Shown here: positions 18,777 through 27,700 of the stretch, piece after piece
Layout: every line of letters starts with the position of its first letter
Numbering within the stretch: position 1 is the stretch's first letter
Assembly (NCBI GenBank): GCA_016720545.1
Contig: JADKKK010000011.1
Span: forward strand, 185,248 to 249,247
Direction of reading: 5' to 3'
Source of the DNA: Myxococcales bacterium
GTDB taxonomy: Bacteria; Myxococcota_A; Polyangia; Polyangiales; Polyangiaceae
DNA length: 64,000 nt
Translations under genes and position numbers: made by a program
Notes under the pieces: model-generated
Databases searched by the model: none
Told to the model about the DNA's origin: nothing
Seen by the model: only the letters and a program-made list of their open reading frames with translations

Positions 18777-18841
18777 GCCTTCCTCCCTTCGGTCGGGCGG
18801 CATAGGCACGCCGCTCGCCGTCGGCTCGCTTGCGTGTTCAT
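18773..18841 (-). CDS. 22-codon leader ORF coupled to trmB
   Basis: The repeat copy C ends in a Shine-Dalgarno (GAGG) and ATGAAC; the frame that opens there reads 22 codons (MNTQASRRR, then AACLCRPTEGRKA) and stops at TGA 18773-18775, overlapping the trmB ATG as ATGA. The overlap and the strong ribosome binding site of the repeat suggest that ribosomes finishing the leader restart on trmB. The peptide is Arg-rich and has two Cys. It could be a regulatory leader rather than a functional peptide. Confidence 0.45.
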   Translation of the reverse strand: MNTQASRRRAACLCRPTEGRKA

Positions 18842-18912
18842 GGCGAGACCTCGCCTTCGGCTCGGGCTCTCCATCGACCTTCGTTCGCCCCTGCGGGGCT
18901 CACCTTCAGGTT
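18836..18912 (-). repeat. start-codon hairpin repeat, copy C
   Basis: Reads on the minus strand from AACCTGAAGGTGAG (ending 18912) to ATGAAC (18841-18836). The stem arms ATGGAGAG (18874-18867) and CTCGCCAT (18847-18840) pair at 7 of 8 positions although they differ from copy A at several positions, so the changes compensate. GCCGAAGGC and GAGG are conserved in the loop. Its ATG opens the leader ORF before trmB. Confidence 0.85.
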
Positions 18913-19164
18913 CTTGCTTGGGGTCATGGCTTCTCATGCAGTATGCACGTTTCTCGCGCGCGCTGCGGAAGCCCGTCTACACGACTCGGGGCACGAATGT
19001 CATGCGGCGCGGCCCCCGCCGGCCGCGATGGCCACCGCGAGGCCTCCGAATCCTGCGCGGGCGGTGTGGCACGGCCTTCGCTAGTCTCGCGTCCGCATGC
19101 ACCAGAACGCGAGCCCCCCCAAAATGGGTCGAAGTCGAGCCCGCGCCGAAGGCGAGGTCTCGCC
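18842..19164. other. intergenic region between trmB leader and OM-type lipoprotein
   Basis: 323 bp with no convincing gene. It holds two copies of the start-codon hairpin repeat that point outward (copy C to trmB, copy D to the lipoprotein). The ~190 bp between them must contain the divergent promoters, but I see no strong -35/-10 pair. Local composition is less GC-rich than the flanking genes (for example around 18920-18960). Confidence 0.6.
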
Positions 19165-19170
19165 TTGAAC
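19101..19170 (+). repeat. start-codon hairpin repeat, copy D
   Basis: A diverged copy whose 5' half is degraded (GAGCCCCCCC at about 19111) but whose 3' half is intact: arms AAGTCGAG (19132-19139) and CTCGCCTT (19159-19166) pair at 7 of 8 positions, GCCGAAGGC and GAGG are present, and the start codon is TTG (19165), followed by AAC. The change ATG to TTG is matched by T to A in the left arm. Confidence 0.75.
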
Positions 19171-20280
19171 CGAAGCGCCCTCTCCTCCGCCGCGCAGGCG
19201 GCGCTCGCGTGGCTCGTGGTGAGCGGCTGCACGCCGCCCAGCACCCCATACCGCTACACCGGCCTGACGCCGGCGGCCAAGCCCCTCCCGTTCGACGGGC
19301 GGACGGCGCCCGACGGCTCGCTGCGGCTCTCCGGCACGCTCGCGGCCGGCGACGTCTACGAGAAGCCCTACGCCGAGCTGCACGACACGGCGCTCAAGGT
19401 GCCGGAGATCACGTCCGAGGGTAGCCTGACGGTGGCGCCGGTCCGCGGCTTCGAGCTCGGCGTCCGCGGGTCGTACGCGGCCTACCGCTGGGCGCAGAGC
19501 GCCACGACCGGCACCATGCCCGTCCCGAGCCGAGGCGGCACGTGGGGTTTTGGACCCGAGGCCCATGGCGAGGTCCGCTTCGGTCGCGCGCGCGCGTTCG
19601 GCCTCGGCTTCGGCCTGAACGCGCTGTGGAACAGCGTGCCCTACGCCCAGTGGAACCGCGTGGGCACCGACCAGGCGGCGTGCTCGGCCACGGTGCCGTG
19701 CGCCGTCGACCAGAACAACGTGAGGTATGCACTCTTCACCGAAGCCCGTGAGACGCACCTCACCTTCCAGGGGGCGCTGGTGCCGAGCTACATGTTCGGC
19801 AGCGCGGGCGAGTACGGCCACGTGTTCCTCTCGCTCGGCTTCACGACGGGCTTCCAGAACGACGGCTTCACGAACAAGGCCCAGAACGGCAGCACGATCG
19901 CGTCGAGCGGCCTCTTGTTCGTGCCGGCGGTAGGCTACGGCGCGCACCTGTTCGACCTCGTGAATGTGTCGGCGATGATTTACCGGCCCCTCACGGGCTT
20001 CGACTCGCCCGTGCAGTATGGGGCCGGCGGGCTACTCACGTTCGGCATCGACTTCGAGCTATGGGAAGGACGCGAGCGCAAGTGGCGCACGCGCACGCGC
20101 CAGGAGGAGACCGCCACGCCGTACGAGCACGGTGTGCCGCCGCCCGCGCCACGCGCGCCCGCTTCCCCCGCGACGCCGCCGACGCCGGCGGCCGCTCCGA
20201 GCTCACCGACGCCGGCGGCCGCTCCGAGCTCGCCGACGCCTTCGCCCGCGCCTCCGCCAGGCGGAGACGTCACGTTCTAG
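19165..20280 (+). CDS. outer-membrane-type (beta-barrel) lipoprotein
   Basis: 371 residues from TTG at 19165. That start is chosen because GAGG lies 7 nt upstream, supplied by repeat copy D, and a lipoprotein signal follows at once (SAAQAALAWLVVSGC). No upstream ATG in this frame gives a sensible N-terminus. The body has alternating strands and aromatic girdles (FELGVRGSYAAYRWAQ, VRFGRARAFGLGFGLNALW, GHVFLSLGFTTGFQ, YGAGGLLTFGIDFELW), typical of an outer-membrane barrel, and a Pro/Ala-rich tail with a duplicated 9-residue unit. A lipobox plus a barrel is unusual, so the Cys may not be lipidated. Confidence 0.65.
   Translation: MNRSALSSAAQAALAWLVVSGCTPPSTPYRYTGLTPAAKPLPFDGRTAPDGSLRLSGTLAAGDVYEKPYAELHDTALKVPEITSEGSLTVAPVRGFELGVRGSYAAYRWAQSATTGTMPVPSRGGTWGFGPEAHGEVRFGRARAFGLGFGLNALWNSVPYAQWNRVGTDQAACSATVPCAVDQNNVRYALFTEARETHLTFQGALVPSYMFGSAGEYGHVFLSLGFTTGFQNDGFTNKAQNGSTIASSGLLFVPAVGYGAHLFDLVNVSAMIYRPLTGFDSPVQYGAGGLLTFGIDFELWEGRERKWRTRTRQEETATPYEHGVPPPAPRAPASPATPPTPAAAPSSPTPAAAPSSPTPSPAPPPGGDVTF
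20181..20234 (+). repeat. 27-nt tandem duplication in coding tail
   Basis: Two copies of a 27-nt unit (20181-20207, 20208-20234) that differ at one base and encode TPAAAPSSP twice in the C-terminal low-complexity tail. Confidence 0.8.
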
Positions 20281-20364
20281 CTAGACCACGCCCACGTCCA
20301 GTGAATTATCCGGGCTAGGCACCACCGAACCAACCACACGCAACTGCTGAACCATTCGAACAGA

Positions 20365-20378
20365 CCGCTCGCGAGCGG
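20365..20378 (-). terminator. palindrome after the Lhr gene, possible terminator
   Basis: CCGCTC-GC-GAGCGG, 6-bp stem, 4 bp past the Lhr stop on the minus strand. Only a weak T content follows (TCTGTTCG), so efficiency is uncertain. Confidence 0.35.
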
Positions 20379-20382
20379 GTGA

Positions 20383-23300
20383 TCACGCCGACGGCGCCGC
20401 CGCGCGCTCCTCGTCGTCGGCCTGTCTCGCGGAGGCGCGAGGTCCACGGCGCAGCAGCGCGTTCACCTGGGAGGCGTCCAGCGTAGTCTCGCCGGTGTGT
20501 CGCACTCCGCCCGCGTCGAACACCGCCACGACCAAGCCGTCCTCGAGGAGCAGCCGGTGCCCGAGCACGGCCGGCACGCGGGGGCCCGGCAGCACGATCC
20601 CCGTGAGGTTCATCGGGTCGGCGGCGCTCACCACCGCCACCTCGCCGGCCCCTGGCCGACGTGACGCGGAGCGTGCGGCGCGGAGCGCGACGCCCACCTC
20701 GGGCAGCGCGAACTGCTCGCCCGAGAAGCCCGCGACGAAGCGGCCGCCGCGGACGTCGCCGCGCGCCTCGAGCCGGCGGAGCGCGAACAGCAGATCGCGC
20801 CAAGGGAGGAGCCCCGCGTCGCGCTCGACGAGCTTGCGAAACACGACCCCCGTGCGCTGCAGGAGGGCGCGCGCCTGCCCCTCGGCGCGCGCCTCGTCGG
20901 CGAGGGGCGTGGCCGCCTGGGTGCTGGCGGACCACCGGCCGCCGAGGTCGAGCGAGGCGGCGAGGCCCGCCCGGCCACGCGGATGGCGACGCGCGCGTTC
21001 GCGGTCCTTCGAGGAGAGCAGCAGCGCGCGGACCCCCGCGAAGCCGTCGCACGACGCGAGCCCCGCGGCGACGAGCTCCGCGAGCGCGTGCTCGGCCGGC
21101 TCGGGGAGGAGGCGCGCCTCGCGCGCGACGTCCTGGAAGAAGCTCGCCCCGCGCGCCCGGAGCACGCCGAGCGCGAGCTGCGCAGTGGACGAGAGCGCGA
21201 CGTCTTCGGCCGCGGTCGGCGTCCCGGTGCGCTCCGTCGGCCTCGGCACGAAGAGATCGGTCAGCTCGCGCGGCATCACCGCGATGGCGCTCGTGCGAAG
21301 CGCGCGCGAAGGGCCCGACGCGCGCTCCCCGGCCACCCGACCCTCGAGCCGGAGCCACGCCACCCGCCCCGCGAAGCAGAGCTGGTCGAGCCACCGTGGA
21401 TCGTAGCCCAACACGCGCCGCGCGAGCAGCTCGTCCTCCCAGGCGCCGGCGGGCGCGCTCGCGCCGGCGAGGCGGGTGATGACGCCGTACAGGCCGTCGA
21501 CGCCGCCCGCTCGAAGTCCCGTAAGTCGCTGCCACGAAAGGAGAAATCGCATGAGGTCTTGCGCGTGTACGGGCTCGATCTGGGCCCGCAGCCGGTCGAG
21601 CATGCGGCGGCGCACACGGGTGACGAGGCGCTTCGACCAGACGACCTCGGCGGACACCCGAGGATCCAAGCGGCCCCGCAGCACCTCACCCGTGCGCTCG
21701 AGCTCGCCGAGGGTCTCGCGGAGGCGCTCGGACGAGACACCGAGCTCGCAGAGCAGATCGGCCTCGGGGCGTGGGCCGCGCACCTCGAGCCGCCCGAGCA
21801 GCACGGGGGCGAGCGATCCGTGGTCGGCGCCTAGGGTCGCCACGCGCGCGAGGCGCTCGATCGCCACGTGGGCCCCGCGGCGGAGCCCCGCCCCGATGGG
21901 CACGCGACGCACACGCCCCGCGAGGGCGAGCTCGCCGAGCAGCGCGGCCATGCACGCGCCACCCACGGCGACGAGCTCGTCGTCGAACAGGAACCCGGTC
22001 TGGAGGAGCAGGTCGTGAGCCTCGTCGCGATCGGCGAGCGGCGTGTGCAGCTCGGCGAGCACCTCGGCGACGATCGCCGGATCGAGCGGCGCGCCCTGGC
22101 CGTCGAGGCCGCGGGGGACGAACACCGCCTGCACGCGGCGCTCTTCCAAGGGCACGTCGTCGAGGAACGCGTAGGGCTTGGCGGCGAGGATCTCGTGGGC
22201 GAGCGGCGACGGCATGACCGTCTCGACGCAGCGGATCGTGATCTCGCCCGCCTCCACACGCCGCAACACGTCCTCGAGGCCGTCGATATCCATCGCCTCG
22301 TGCAGGCAGTCGTGGACGGTCTGGCGAACGAGCACGGCGTCGGGGATCTCGCGATCGCCGACGATGTTCTCGAGGCACGCGACCTGCTCGGGGAAGAGGC
22401 TCACGAGGAGGTCCTCCGCCTCGAGGCGCTGGAGACCCGGCGGCACCCGTTTGCCACCTCGCATGCGCAGGAGCGTGAGCGCGCGCGTGGCGTTCCACCG
22501 GAAGCGCGTGCCGAACATCGGCGCGTCGAGGAGCGCCTGCACGAGCACCGCGCGAACCGTCTTCGAGCTCAGGAAGTTGGGCAGCGCGGTGAGATCGACC
22601 CCCTCGACGGCGCCGACCGAGAGGAGCACGGCGTCCTCGGTGGCGGCGGCCTGGAGCTCGAAATCGAACGAGCGGCAGAATCGCTTGCGCAGCGCGAGCC
22701 CCCACGCGCGGGTGACGCGGCCGCCGAGCGGGGCGTGGATGACGATCTGCGAGCCCCCGAGATCGTCATGAAAACGCTCGAAAACAATGTTCTTTTCGGT
22801 AGGCAGGCCGCCGAGCGCCGCGTGCGTGGCGGCGAGGTAGGCGGCGAGCTGGCGCGCGGCCGCCGGGGGCAGGCCCCGGGCCTCGACGAGCCACCGCTCG
22901 AGCCAGTCCGCGTCGCGGCCGGCCTCGAGCTGCGCCGACACGGCGTCACGGAGGCCGTCGATGCGCGCCGACAGCTCCCGGGTGCGCGCGGGCGCCTCGC
23001 CAAGCCAGAAGGGGATCGACGGCGGCTGCCCCTTCGCGTCCTCGACGCGCACCGTGCCTCGGTCGACCCGGAGGATGCGCCAGGAGGTCGTGCCGAGCTG
23101 GAAGATGTCGCCGGCCATGCTCTCGATCGCGAAGTCCTCGTTGATGGTGCCGACCACGAGCCCCTGGGGCTCCTCCACCACGGTGTAGTCGCCTTGATCG
23201 GGGATCGCGCCGCCCGACGTGAGCGCGGCGAGGCGAGCACCACGGCGCCCCTTCACGACGCCGGTCGTGCCGTCGACGAACACGTGCGCGCCGCGGCGGC

Positions 23301-24714
23301 CGCGGTGCGTGCGGACCCCCTCGTGGAGCAGCTCAATCACGTCGTCGAAGTCCTCGCGGGACAGATCGCGGTACGGCCACGCGCCGCGCGCGAGGGCGTA
23401 GAGCTCGTCGCGCGGCGCCTCGGCGTCGCCCACGGCCGCCACGATGTGCTGCGCGAGGATGTCGAGGCCACCGCTCGGCACGGCGAGCGCGTCGAGGTCG
23501 CGGTGGGCGATGGCGTCGACGAGCGCCGCGGCCTCCATGAGCTCGTCGCGCGAGAGGGGGAAGAGCTTGCCGCGGGGCGTGCCCGTGGTCGTGTGGTTCG
23601 CGCGACCGACGCGCTGGAGCAGCGCCGCGATGCTCTTCGTGACCCCCACCTGGCACACGAGCTCGACGGCGCCCACGTCGATGCCTAGCTCGAGCGACGA
23701 CGTGGCCACGAGCACGCGCAGATCGCCCGCCTTGAGGCGCTGCTCGGCGTGGAGCCGCTTGTCGCGCGACATGGAGCCGTGGTGTGCGCACACGAGGCCT
23801 GGGCCGATGGTCTCGGCGAGGCGCGCCTCGAGCTGAGCGGCCACGCGCTCCGCGAGGCGACGCGTGTTGACGAAGACGAGGGTCGTGCGGTGGCTCAGCG
23901 CGAGCTCCGCCATCCGGGCGACGACCTCGGTCCAGACCTCGGCGCTCATCACGGCCTCGAGCGGCGACCGCGGCACCTCGATCTCCACCTCGACCGCGCG
24001 CAGGTGTCCGCAGTCGACGATGGCGCAGCTCGGCGCTCCTCCGCCGTCGCGTGCCACGCGGCGGGTGCCCACGAGGAAGCGCGCCACCTCCTCGACGGGC
24101 CGCTGTGTGGCCGACAGACCGACCCGCTGGAGCTTGCGACCGGCGACCGCCTCCAAGCGCTCGAGCGAGAGGCACAGGTGGGCGCCGCGGCGCGTGGCGG
24201 CCACGGCGTGGATCTCGTCGACGATGACCGAGCGCGCGGTGGAGAGCATTCGCCTCCCCGACTCCGAGCCGAGGAGCACGTACAGCGACTCCGGCGTGGT
24301 CACGAGCACGTGCGGCGGCCGCCGCGTGACCTGAGCGCGCTCCTTTTGCGGAGTGTCTCCGGTGCGCACCGCCGCGCGGAGCTCGACGGCGCCCGGCCGG
24401 AGGCGCACCCCGATGGCCTCGAGCGGCACCATGAGGTTCTTGTGCACGTCGTTCGAGAGCGCCTTCAGCGGCGAGACGTACACGACGCGGACCTCGTCGG
24501 GCAGCGTGCCCGCCTCGGCCTCGCGGGCGAGCTCGTCGAGGGCGGCCAGGAACGCGGCCAGCGTCTTGCCCGAGCCGGTCGGCGCGGCCACGAGCACGTC
24601 GCGGCCCGCGCGGATCTCCGGCCACGCGCCGACCTGAGGCGCGGTGGGCTCCCCGAGGACCTCAGCGAACCACGAAGAGACCGCGGAGTGGAGCGGCGAG
24701 AGGGCGGCGTGCAT
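20383..24714 (-). CDS. lhr: Lhr-type ATP-dependent helicase
   Basis: 1443 residues, close to the ~1500 of Lhr proteins. The N-terminal superfamily 2 core has Walker A APTGSGKT (about residue 45), DEIH box in VDEIHAVAATRRG, GLSATQRP, and motif VI QRVGRANH; a winged-helix and the long Lhr-specific C-terminal region follow. Known Lhr enzymes translocate 3' to 5' on single-stranded DNA and unwind RNA:DNA hybrids, and are induced by DNA damage in mycobacteria. The usual partners (a metallo-phosphoesterase or nuclease gene) are not seen beside it. It lies 60 bp after the kinase-WD40 gene in the same direction. Confidence 0.92.
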   Translation of the reverse strand: MHAALSPLHSAVSSWFAEVLGEPTAPQVGAWPEIRAGRDVLVAAPTGSGKTLAAFLAALDELAREAEAGTLPDEVRVVYVSPLKALSNDVHKNLMVPLEAIGVRLRPGAVELRAAVRTGDTPQKERAQVTRRPPHVLVTTPESLYVLLGSESGRRMLSTARSVIVDEIHAVAATRRGAHLCLSLERLEAVAGRKLQRVGLSATQRPVEEVARFLVGTRRVARDGGGAPSCAIVDCGHLRAVEVEIEVPRSPLEAVMSAEVWTEVVARMAELALSHRTTLVFVNTRRLAERVAAQLEARLAETIGPGLVCAHHGSMSRDKRLHAEQRLKAGDLRVLVATSSLELGIDVGAVELVCQVGVTKSIAALLQRVGRANHTTTGTPRGKLFPLSRDELMEAAALVDAIAHRDLDALAVPSGGLDILAQHIVAAVGDAEAPRDELYALARGAWPYRDLSREDFDDVIELLHEGVRTHRGRRGAHVFVDGTTGVVKGRRGARLAALTSGGAIPDQGDYTVVEEPQGLVVGTINEDFAIESMAGDIFQLGTTSWRILRVDRGTVRVEDAKGQPPSIPFWLGEAPARTRELSARIDGLRDAVSAQLEAGRDADWLERWLVEARGLPPAAARQLAAYLAATHAALGGLPTEKNIVFERFHDDLGGSQIVIHAPLGGRVTRAWGLALRKRFCRSFDFELQAAATEDAVLLSVGAVEGVDLTALPNFLSSKTVRAVLVQALLDAPMFGTRFRWNATRALTLLRMRGGKRVPPGLQRLEAEDLLVSLFPEQVACLENIVGDREIPDAVLVRQTVHDCLHEAMDIDGLEDVLRRVEAGEITIRCVETVMPSPLAHEILAAKPYAFLDDVPLEERRVQAVFVPRGLDGQGAPLDPAIVAEVLAELHTPLADRDEAHDLLLQTGFLFDDELVAVGGACMAALLGELALAGRVRRVPIGAGLRRGAHVAIERLARVATLGADHGSLAPVLLGRLEVRGPRPEADLLCELGVSSERLRETLGELERTGEVLRGRLDPRVSAEVVWSKRLVTRVRRRMLDRLRAQIEPVHAQDLMRFLLSWQRLTGLRAGGVDGLYGVITRLAGASAPAGAWEDELLARRVLGYDPRWLDQLCFAGRVAWLRLEGRVAGERASGPSRALRTSAIAVMPRELTDLFVPRPTERTGTPTAAEDVALSSTAQLALGVLRARGASFFQDVAREARLLPEPAEHALAELVAAGLASCDGFAGVRALLLSSKDRERARRHPRGRAGLAASLDLGGRWSASTQAATPLADEARAEGQARALLQRTGVVFRKLVERDAGLLPWRDLLFALRRLEARGDVRGGRFVAGFSGEQFALPEVGVALRAARSASRRPGAGEVAVVSAADPMNLTGIVLPGPRVPAVLGHRLLLEDGLVVAVFDAGGVRHTGETTLDASQVNALLRRGPRASARQADDEERAAAPSA

Positions 24715-24774
24715 GGGCTGCTCAGGCTAGCGCGTGTTGGCGGCGGCGCGAGCCGCACGCCGGGACGCGCGCGC

Positions 24775-27700
24775 TTACCGGCCGCGGTCGGGGGGCGGAC
24801 ACCGTCCCCCCGTGGGCGCCTCCACGCGAATCGAGCCCGATCGCCACACGAAGGGTGTTCGCCGCCATAGGTCTGACATGAGCGCGCAGTAGTCGACGCC
24901 GAGGATCGAGAGGTCGAGGCTACCGCGGTCGCCGAGCTCGGTCTCGGCGTCGACGAGCCCGCCCTTGACCGTGAGGCTCGCGAGGTGGCCGTGGAGGAGG
25001 ACGCGATCGAGCGCCCGCCCCGTGCCAGGATCCCAGACCCCGAAGGACCCGTCCGCAAAGCCGAGCGCCAGCGTCCCCGAGGGCCCCTCCACGACGTGAG
25101 TCACCGCGTGCGGGGGCGTGTCGCGGAGGACGAGCGTCGCGCCCCCTGCCGCGTGGCGCACCTCCACCAGGCCGCTGTCGAAGCCGACAATGTGCCGGTT
25201 CGGAAGCTCGAGGCCGGCGGTCGCGCCCGGCTCGCTCGGGACCGGGCCCTTGACGGTGGCGGCTCCCATCGCGATCCAGCGTGGCTTGCCCGTCGTGGCG
25301 TCGAAGAGTCGCACGGTGTGGTCGTCGCTCCCGGTCGCGAGGAGCGCTCCGTCGGCGCTGAACACGGCGACGTTCACCTCACCATGAGCCCCGGTCACGA
25401 CGCGCGGCGGCCCCTTCGCGGCGACGTCGACGAGGTACACCTTGCCGTCCGAGCAAGGGAGCGCGACCGTGCCCCCGTCCGGGGAGAACGCGGGGCGGTA
25501 CAGCCGCCCCGCGAAGTGTCCGAGCGGCGTCACCGCCGAGGACGCCACGTCGAGCACCAGCGCGGCGCCGTCGGGCGACGTGGCGGCGAGGCGCTGTCCA
25601 TCCTTCGACAGGGCGAGGCCGTAGTTGCCTGTCGCCACGCGGTGCAGCACCTTGGCCTTCCGCGTGGCCAGGTCCCACGCGCGCAGAGTGCCATCGATCG
25701 ACGACGAATAGAGCGTCGCGCCGTCGGGCGAGAGGGCGAGCGCTCGCACGGCGCTCCCGGCCGGGTCGACGAGCTCGAAGCGAAGCGCGCGCGCGTCGAG
25801 CGCATACACGAGGATCGCGCCCGCGCTCGTGCCGACCGCGGCGAGGTCATATCGTGGGGAGTAGACGAGGCCGAGGGGCACGACCGCCGTTGTCCCGAGG
25901 GTGCCGAGCGGGCGACCCGAGGGCAGCTCCCAGAGGGCCAATCCGCCGCGCTCGTCTGCCGCCGCCACGCGGTGATTGGCCGCGTCCAGCGCGACATCCC
26001 GGCTGCGGATGCCGTGGCGTTGAATCTCGGTGACCGGGCGTCCCGTGGCGGTGCTCCACACGAGGATCCTCTTGTGAGATGCGCTCACGAGCTCTCGGCC
26101 ATCTGCTGAAAATGCGATATCGAGGATAGGGTGCGGGTCCGGCGGAATGACGCGCTCGCGCGGCATGGCCGCGAGACTCCAGATCTCGGAGCCCCCGGTG
26201 CCCGTCGCGACCAGGGAGGCTTGGTCTTCCGTGATGGACAGGCTCGTCACCTCGTCGAGGTGGGTGGCCACCTCCGCCGAGAGGGCGCCCGTCCCCGGAT
26301 TCCACGCCACGATGCGGCGGTCCATGCCGTTCATCCACACGCGCCCATCCTTCGAGACCGCGAGCGCGCGGGCCGCACCGCCGCTCGCGCGCACCTCGCT
26401 CCGTCGGCGGAGGGTGTGGAGGTCGAGGACCGTGAGGCTCCCGTCGCGCCCGCCCTTGGCGAGGAAGCGGCCGTTCGGGTCGACGGCGAGCCGCGAGATG
26501 GGCGCGCCGGCCTCGCTCTCGCGGGCGACCGCGTGGGTCCGGAGATCGACGACCCGCACCTTGCCCTCGGCGCCCCCCACGAAGACCTCCTTGCCGTCCG
26601 GGCCGAAGGCGAGCCCGAACGGCTGGGTGACCTCGAGGGGGATCGTGCGCACTTTGTCGCCCGCGTCCACCAGCAGCAACTCCCGATCCCGCGACGCCGC
26701 GATCGTCGCCCCAAAGGTCGCGAGCGCGGTGAAGCTTGGCCGCCTCGCCACTTGTGCTCCGCCGCCGGTGCCGACCGTCCAGGCGCGCAGCTCGCCGTTC
26801 CAGCTGGCCGAGGCCAGGCGGCCGCCAGGCAGCAGCGCGAGCCCGAGCACCTGATCCGTATGCCCGCGAAGGACGCGCTGCTCGAGCGTGAAGGTGTCGA
26901 AGACGCCGATGTTCCCGGAGTGGCTCGCCGCGAAGAACGTGCGCCCGTCCGACAACAAGAGGCCGTCGTAGACCACGGTGTTGTGGCGCAGGTACACCCG
27001 GAGCGGCGCGCTCTCCAGCTTTCGCGCGAGGTTCCTCGACGACACGGAGTCGCGCGCCTCCAGCGCGGCGCGGAGCTGCGCGCGCGCGGCGTGGTTGTCG
27101 CCATCCGCGAAGCTCGCGAGGGCGCGCTCCTCCAGCAGGAGCGCGCTGGCCTGTTCGGCCCGCCGGGCGGCCCCGAGCGCGTCGTTCTTGCGCTCACGCA
27201 GCGCCCACGCGGCCATCGAGGAGGCGAGCACCGCGACGCCCGCGGCGACGAAGAGGGACGCGGCCGCGACGGTCCTCCGGAGGGCCCCGCGGCGCTCCCG
27301 CCGCGTCGAGTCCCGCACGAGGGAGAGCGCCACGTCGGGGAGCCGCGTCGAGCCTCGGGCCACCAGCCTCGAGGCGTCGCGGAGTGCGTCGCCCTGCCAG
27401 AGCTCGTCGTCCCGTTTGCCGAGCCGCTCCCAGCGCTCGGCCGCCGCCACGAGATCGGCGGCGACGGCGAGGTCCTCGTGGCTCTCCTCGATCCAGCGCT
27501 CGAGCCTGCGCCAGACGCGCGTGAGGGACTCGTGCGCGAGCTCGACCCGAGCGTCATCGCCGCGCTGCTGCGCCAGGAGCCGCGCGTCGAGCAGCTTGGC
27601 CAGCAGCCCCTCGGCGCCCGCCGAGAGCCCCATGACGAGGGCCGCGCGCCCCATTGCGCGCCGGGTCCCGGAGGCGGTCACGAGGCGAAGGAGGAGCTGA

